The notes under the pieces were generated by a model. The model was given only the letters and a program-made list of their open reading frames with translations. It searched no databases and was not told the origin of the DNA. A DNA stretch of 64,000 nt from the NCBI RefSeq assembly GCF_019924045.1, contig NZ_JAHXBN010000016.1, forward strand, positions 1 to 64,000, given 5' to 3'. The translations under genes and the position numbers were made by a program. This DNA comes from Dyadobacter fermentans (lineage in GTDB: Bacteria > Bacteroidota > Bacteroidia > Cytophagales > Spirosomataceae). Shown one piece after another: positions 61,272 to 64,000 of the stretch; the first letter of the stretch is position 1; every line of letters begins with the position of its first letter.

Positions 61272-62024
61272 ATGGCTGAAAATAAGTCGTTGGCGGCGGT
61301 GGTGATACCGGTATATCAGGCAAATCTGACGGAGGCGGAACAGATGTCGTTGCGGCAATGCATGCATGTATTGGGCAATTATCCGGTGATTATCGTGAAA
61401 CCCGCTGCGCTGGACCTCTCCGCATTCCGGCAGCAATATCCCTCGCTTATAGTTCAATCTTTCGACGATGCTTTTTTCACAAATGTCGATGCCTATAACC
61501 GGCTAATGGTGTCCATTGATTTTTACAAAACTTTCACCGCCTACGAATACATCCTCATTTACCAGCTCGATGCGTTCGTTTTTCGGGATGAGTTGAAAGA
61601 ATGGTGCGCGAAGGGCTACGATTATATCGGTGCGCCGTCGCTGCATCAGCCTGAATTCGACACCATTCCGGCGGAATCCGCTCAGGATTTTGCCCATGCA
61701 TTATCGACGCAGCGGGTCGTCTTGAACGGGGGACTGTCACTGCGGAGGATTCCTTCTTTTTTACGCTATTTAAAGATTTACAACATCTTTTATCCTGCCT
61801 GGAAAGGGAATGAAGATATGCTCTTCTGCCAGGAGGCGACGCGTCTCAAACCGATGAAACTCTTCATGAAGCTGCCCGAATGGCGGGAGGCGCTGTGTTT
61901 CGCCTTCGAGAAAAGTCCGGCGGCAAGCTACGAGCTCACGAACCATCAATTACCCTTTGCCTGCCACGCATGGGAGCGTTACGATGCGGCATTTTGGACA
62001 CCATTCATTACTGTAAACCAGTGA
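61272..62024 (+). CDS. DUF5672-family protein
   Basis: A 250-residue protein of a family found next to glycosyltransferases. It shows AAVVIPVYQANLTEAEQMSLRQ at the start, IYQLDAFVFRDELKEWCAKGYDYIGAPS (a DxD-like LDAF and the conserved GYDYIGAP) and VVLNGGLSLRR. The GT-A-like pattern points to a glycosyltransferase-related fold, but activity is unproven. It lies in the same operon as the upstream glycosyltransferase. Start ATG 61272 is preferred to a TTG two codons upstream. Confidence 0.85.
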   Translation: MAENKSLAAVVIPVYQANLTEAEQMSLRQCMHVLGNYPVIIVKPAALDLSAFRQQYPSLIVQSFDDAFFTNVDAYNRLMVSIDFYKTFTAYEYILIYQLDAFVFRDELKEWCAKGYDYIGAPSLHQPEFDTIPAESAQDFAHALSTQRVVLNGGLSLRRIPSFLRYLKIYNIFYPAWKGNEDMLFCQEATRLKPMKLFMKLPEWREALCFAFEKSPAASYELTNHQLPFACHAWERYDAAFWTPFITVNQ

Positions 62025-62108
62025 CTTCCTGCGTTTAACAATTTTTAACAAACTATCGTCGGTTTTCGGACGTTCTTGCTGATATTTAGGTAAAACCCCA
62101 ATATCACT

Positions 62109-63365
62109 ATGAATTTCAAATTGCTTCCGGCCAGTTTTGGAGCCATTTTACTGTCCATCCATACCAGCTTCGGGCAAGTTACTGAAAACCCCAAAGTAGA
62201 GGAATCGTCGGTTCCCTATGTGAAAATCAAAAAAGTAGAACTGACGGACGCCAACACGGTTATTTATCTGCAATTTATCGAGCCCAAGGCGCAGAAACAG
62301 CCACAATTCCGTTCGCAACCCCGGATGTCGCCTTTTCCCGACTCGCGCGTTCCGCAATTTCCACAACAAGGCATCGGCCAGAGCCAGATCTGGCTCGATC
62401 CCGAGACCCGGTTGTACAAGCCGGGCGAAATCGATAAAAAGTTCAAGTTCATCAGGGCCGAGAACATTACCACTACCACCAAAACGAGCGTAGCCAATGG
62501 CGATACCGTCGACTTTGTAGCCTATTTTGAAAGACTTACGCCGGGAATCGAAGAGTTTGACTTTTATGAGGGGCGTAGTTCGAATGGTAGCCAGTCGTGG
62601 AATTTTTACGGAATCCATGTTAAAAACCCGCTCAAAAAGGAGCCTGCAAAATCCGGCAAACCGGTAGCAAAGGCAACGCCGCCTGCTAAAAAGCCGGCAG
62701 CTCAACCGGCCGCGAAGGCACCTCAAAAGCCGGCTCCGGCCCCCGCTCCGAAAAAGGATGCTGAAATGGCCGTATTGAAAGGCACGATTTACAATGCGAA
62801 AACGAAGGAGCCGATTGCGGCACAGCTTTCTTACACTGAAAGCGGCGACACGCTGCAAATCCGGTCGTCGTCCGGAAAGTACCGTGTGGGTGTGGACCCG
62901 GGCGAACGCTACAAATTCCGCGTGCTGGCCCGCGGCTATTACGGGTCGTCGTTCAGCCTTACGCCCGCCGATTCAACCGGCAAATCATTCGATCAGGATG
63001 TGTACCTGACGCCGCTCATCGTTGGTGAAACGATATTGCTGCCGAATATCTATTTCGAAATGTCCAAATACACTTTACTACCGGAGTCGTATGAAGAACT
63101 GAACCGCCTGGTAGACGTCATGCGCGACAGCCCGACCGTGAAGATCCGGGTAGAAGGTCATACCGATAATGTAGGAGATTTTGACAAAAACCTCGAACTC
63201 TCCCGCCAACGCGCGGAATCGGTGAAAAACTACCTGATCGAAAAAGGCATCGAAAGCAGCCGTATTGAAGCAAAAGGCTACGGCGGCACGCGACCACTCA
63301 CGAAAGGCAGCGAAGAAGAGCGGAAAAAGAACCGTCGGGTGGAGTTTGTGATTACGGAAATGTGA
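62109..63365 (+). CDS. OmpA-family protein with a Pro/Ala-rich linker
   Basis: A 418-residue envelope protein. A signal peptide (about 1-22) is followed by a beta-rich region, then a Lys/Pro/Ala-rich linker (about 177-218) typical of wall-spanning stretches, a small beta-sandwich (about 222-310, similar to carboxypeptidase regulatory-like folds) and the C-terminal OmpA domain (about 315-418). The OmpA part has [21 protein letters not shown], the peptidoglycan-binding [21 protein letters not shown] and [11 protein letters not shown]. It likely tethers the envelope to peptidoglycan. It converges on tpiA with a GTCA array between. Confidence 0.92.
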   Translation: MNFKLLPASFGAILLSIHTSFGQVTENPKVEESSVPYVKIKKVELTDANTVIYLQFIEPKAQKQPQFRSQPRMSPFPDSRVPQFPQQGIGQSQIWLDPETRLYKPGEIDKKFKFIRAENITTTTKTSVANGDTVDFVAYFERLTPGIEEFDFYEGRSSNGSQSWNFYGIHVKNPLKKEPAKSGKPVAKATPPAKKPAAQPAAKAPQKPAPAPAPKKDAEMAVLKGTIYNAKTKEPIAAQLSYTESGDTLQIRSSSGKYRVGVDPGERYKFRVLARGYYGSSFSLTPADSTGKSFDQDVYLTPLIVGETILLPNIYFEMSKYTLLPESYEELNRLVDVMRDSPTVKIRVEGHTDNVGDFDKNLELSRQRAESVKNYLIEKGIESSRIEAKGYGGTRPLTKGSEEERKKNRRVEFVITEM

Positions 63366-63380
63366 TCCGGTAACGGTTGT

Positions 63381-63540
63381 TATAGTCAGGTATTGTCAAG
63401 AGTGGTCAGGTGTAGTCATTTGTAGTCAGGTATTGTCATTGATAGTCAGAAATTGTCATCAATGGGAACCAAATTCTCCCTTCTGACTATTTCTGACAAC
63501 ACCTGACAACACCTGACAACACCTGACTACTAATGACGGC
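63381..63540. repeat. GTCA array, inverted pair (locus D)
   Basis: Left arm: eight units with GTCA at 63385, 63395, 63405, 63415, 63425, 63435, 63445 and 63455. Right arm: six units with TGAC at 63484, 63494, 63504, 63514, 63524 and 63534. Spacing is exactly 10 in both arms. A 20-base non-repeat spacer (63461-63480) with a small GGGA/TCCC hairpin separates them. The inner ends share a 15-base inverted match with two mismatches. It fills the gap between the stops of the OmpA-family gene and tpiA. Confidence 0.95.
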
Positions 63541-63545
63541 TGCGC

Positions 63546-64000
63546 CTATCTCGCCTTGATAATATTCGTGAACTCACGTGATTTCAACGAAGCACCACCT
63601 ACGAGGCCGCCGTCGATATCCGGTGCAGCGAAAAGCTCGGGTGCGCTGGCAGCCGTAACGCTTCCGCCGTAGAGGATCGAAATTTCGTCGGCTACTTCTG
63701 CACCATATTTGGAAGCAAGGTGCGCGCGCAATGCCGCGTGCATTTCCTGCGCCTGCTCAGCCGAAGCCGTAAGGCCTGTTCCGATTGCCCAGATGGGTTC
63801 GTAAGCGATTACCACCGACTTCAGTTGCTCTTCCGAAAGATGGAAAAGGCTTTCCGTCAACTGGTTTTTTACAAAACCGATATAATCTTCATTCTGACGC
63901 TGTTCGAGTGACTCGCCGCAGCAGAAAATAGGTGATACGCCGAAAGAGAGTGCCGTATTTACTTTTTCAGCCAGCAACGCATTGGTTTCATTGAAATACT
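63546..64000 (-). CDS. tpiA: Triose-phosphate isomerase, 5' end outside the window
   Basis: The C-terminal 151 or so codons of TpiA, which interconverts dihydroxyacetone phosphate and glyceraldehyde 3-phosphate. Present are CCGESLEQRQ, the catalytic-glutamate loop VVIAYEPIWAIGTG, ISILYGGSVTAA and GLVGGASLKS. The frame continues through the right edge (FNETNALLAEKVNTA), so the start codon and the N-terminal part with the catalytic Lys and His lie beyond base 64000. Its stop is only five bases from the GTCA array. Confidence 0.96.
   Translation of the reverse strand, partial: YFNETNALLAEKVNTALSFGVSPIFCCGESLEQRQNEDYIGFVKNQLTESLFHLSEEQLKSVVIAYEPIWAIGTGLTASAEQAQEMHAALRAHLASKYGAEVADEISILYGGSVTAASAPELFAAPDIDGGLVGGASLKSREFTNIIKAR

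Noticed and set aside
62148..62858. 236-residue minus-strand frame opposite the OmpA-family gene
   Set aside because: Arg/Leu-rich antisense shadow; the plus strand has a signal peptide, linker and OmpA domain.

Overview
The window reads as chromosomal DNA of a Bacteroidota member of the order Cytophagales; Dyadobacter or a close Spirosomaceae relative is the best guess. The evidence is indirect. Promoters match the Bacteroidota pattern (TTG/TTTG, about 17-21 bases, TAnnTTTG), and I see no consistent Shine-Dalgarno sequences. Family content also fits: DUF2480, DUF4296, GH3-family protein, NagB fused to a PIG-L domain, and a propeller-type sensor kinase. The initiator tRNA lacks an encoded CCA. 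There is no phage, IS element, integrase or CRISPR array; most of the window is housekeeping.

Layout. 1-8.6 kb: dxs, two adjacent rhomboid proteases, mutL and nagB/PIG-L, all on the minus strand, with a 54-codon membrane-peptide ORF between mutL and nagB. 8.9-14.7 kb: glyA, a membrane TPR protein, ribH, aspartokinase and serS on plus. 14.7-18.7 kb: a MutS-like ATPase without mismatch domains and a translationally coupled pair of paralogous polytopic membrane proteins. 18.9-22.3 kb: acyl-CoA dehydrogenase, an AraC regulator, an NTF2-like secreted protein and a lipoprotein. 22.3-27.1 kb: nadD, gmk, an anti-sigma/ECF-sigma pair, and mreBCD. 27.4-30.5 kb: GH3 protein, dxr and a membrane protein. 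30.5-37 kb: a glycan-assembly patch (three GT2 enzymes, a PhyH dioxygenase, a beta-propeller glycosidase-like protein, a methyltransferase) and an M20 hydrolase. 37-41 kb: DUF4296 lipoprotein, a Bat-like block (DUF58, membrane protein, VWA), rnhB, DUF2480. 41.5-44.7 kb: tsaB, S41 protease, rnpA, rpmH. 45-50.8 kb: a 1040-aa sensor kinase, tRNA-fMet, an LTA-synthase-like membrane enzyme. 50.8-53.2 kb: era and der. 53.5-60.2 kb: a small secreted protein, FAH-family enzyme, a RES/Xre toxin-antitoxin pair with a perfect operator palindrome, uvrA, a cysteine hydrolase. 60.2-64 kb: a GT2, a DUF5672 protein, an OmpA-family protein and the 3' part of tpiA.

The most unusual signal is a dispersed family of short-period arrays in which GTCA (or its complement TGAC) recurs about every 10 bp, close to one helical turn. 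I see four loci: after ribH (11767-11966), between two divergent genes (21701-21800), inside the uvrA reading frame (56921-56979) and between the convergent OmpA-family gene and tpiA (63381-63540). Two are inverted pairs able to form long hairpins. The uvrA copy is translated and appears to add about 20 residues to a linker. I cannot name a described element matching this. Separate 12-bp and 7-bp tandem repeats lie next to the GH3 and serS start codons.

All functional calls come from motifs and family knowledge applied by eye; no database search was possible.
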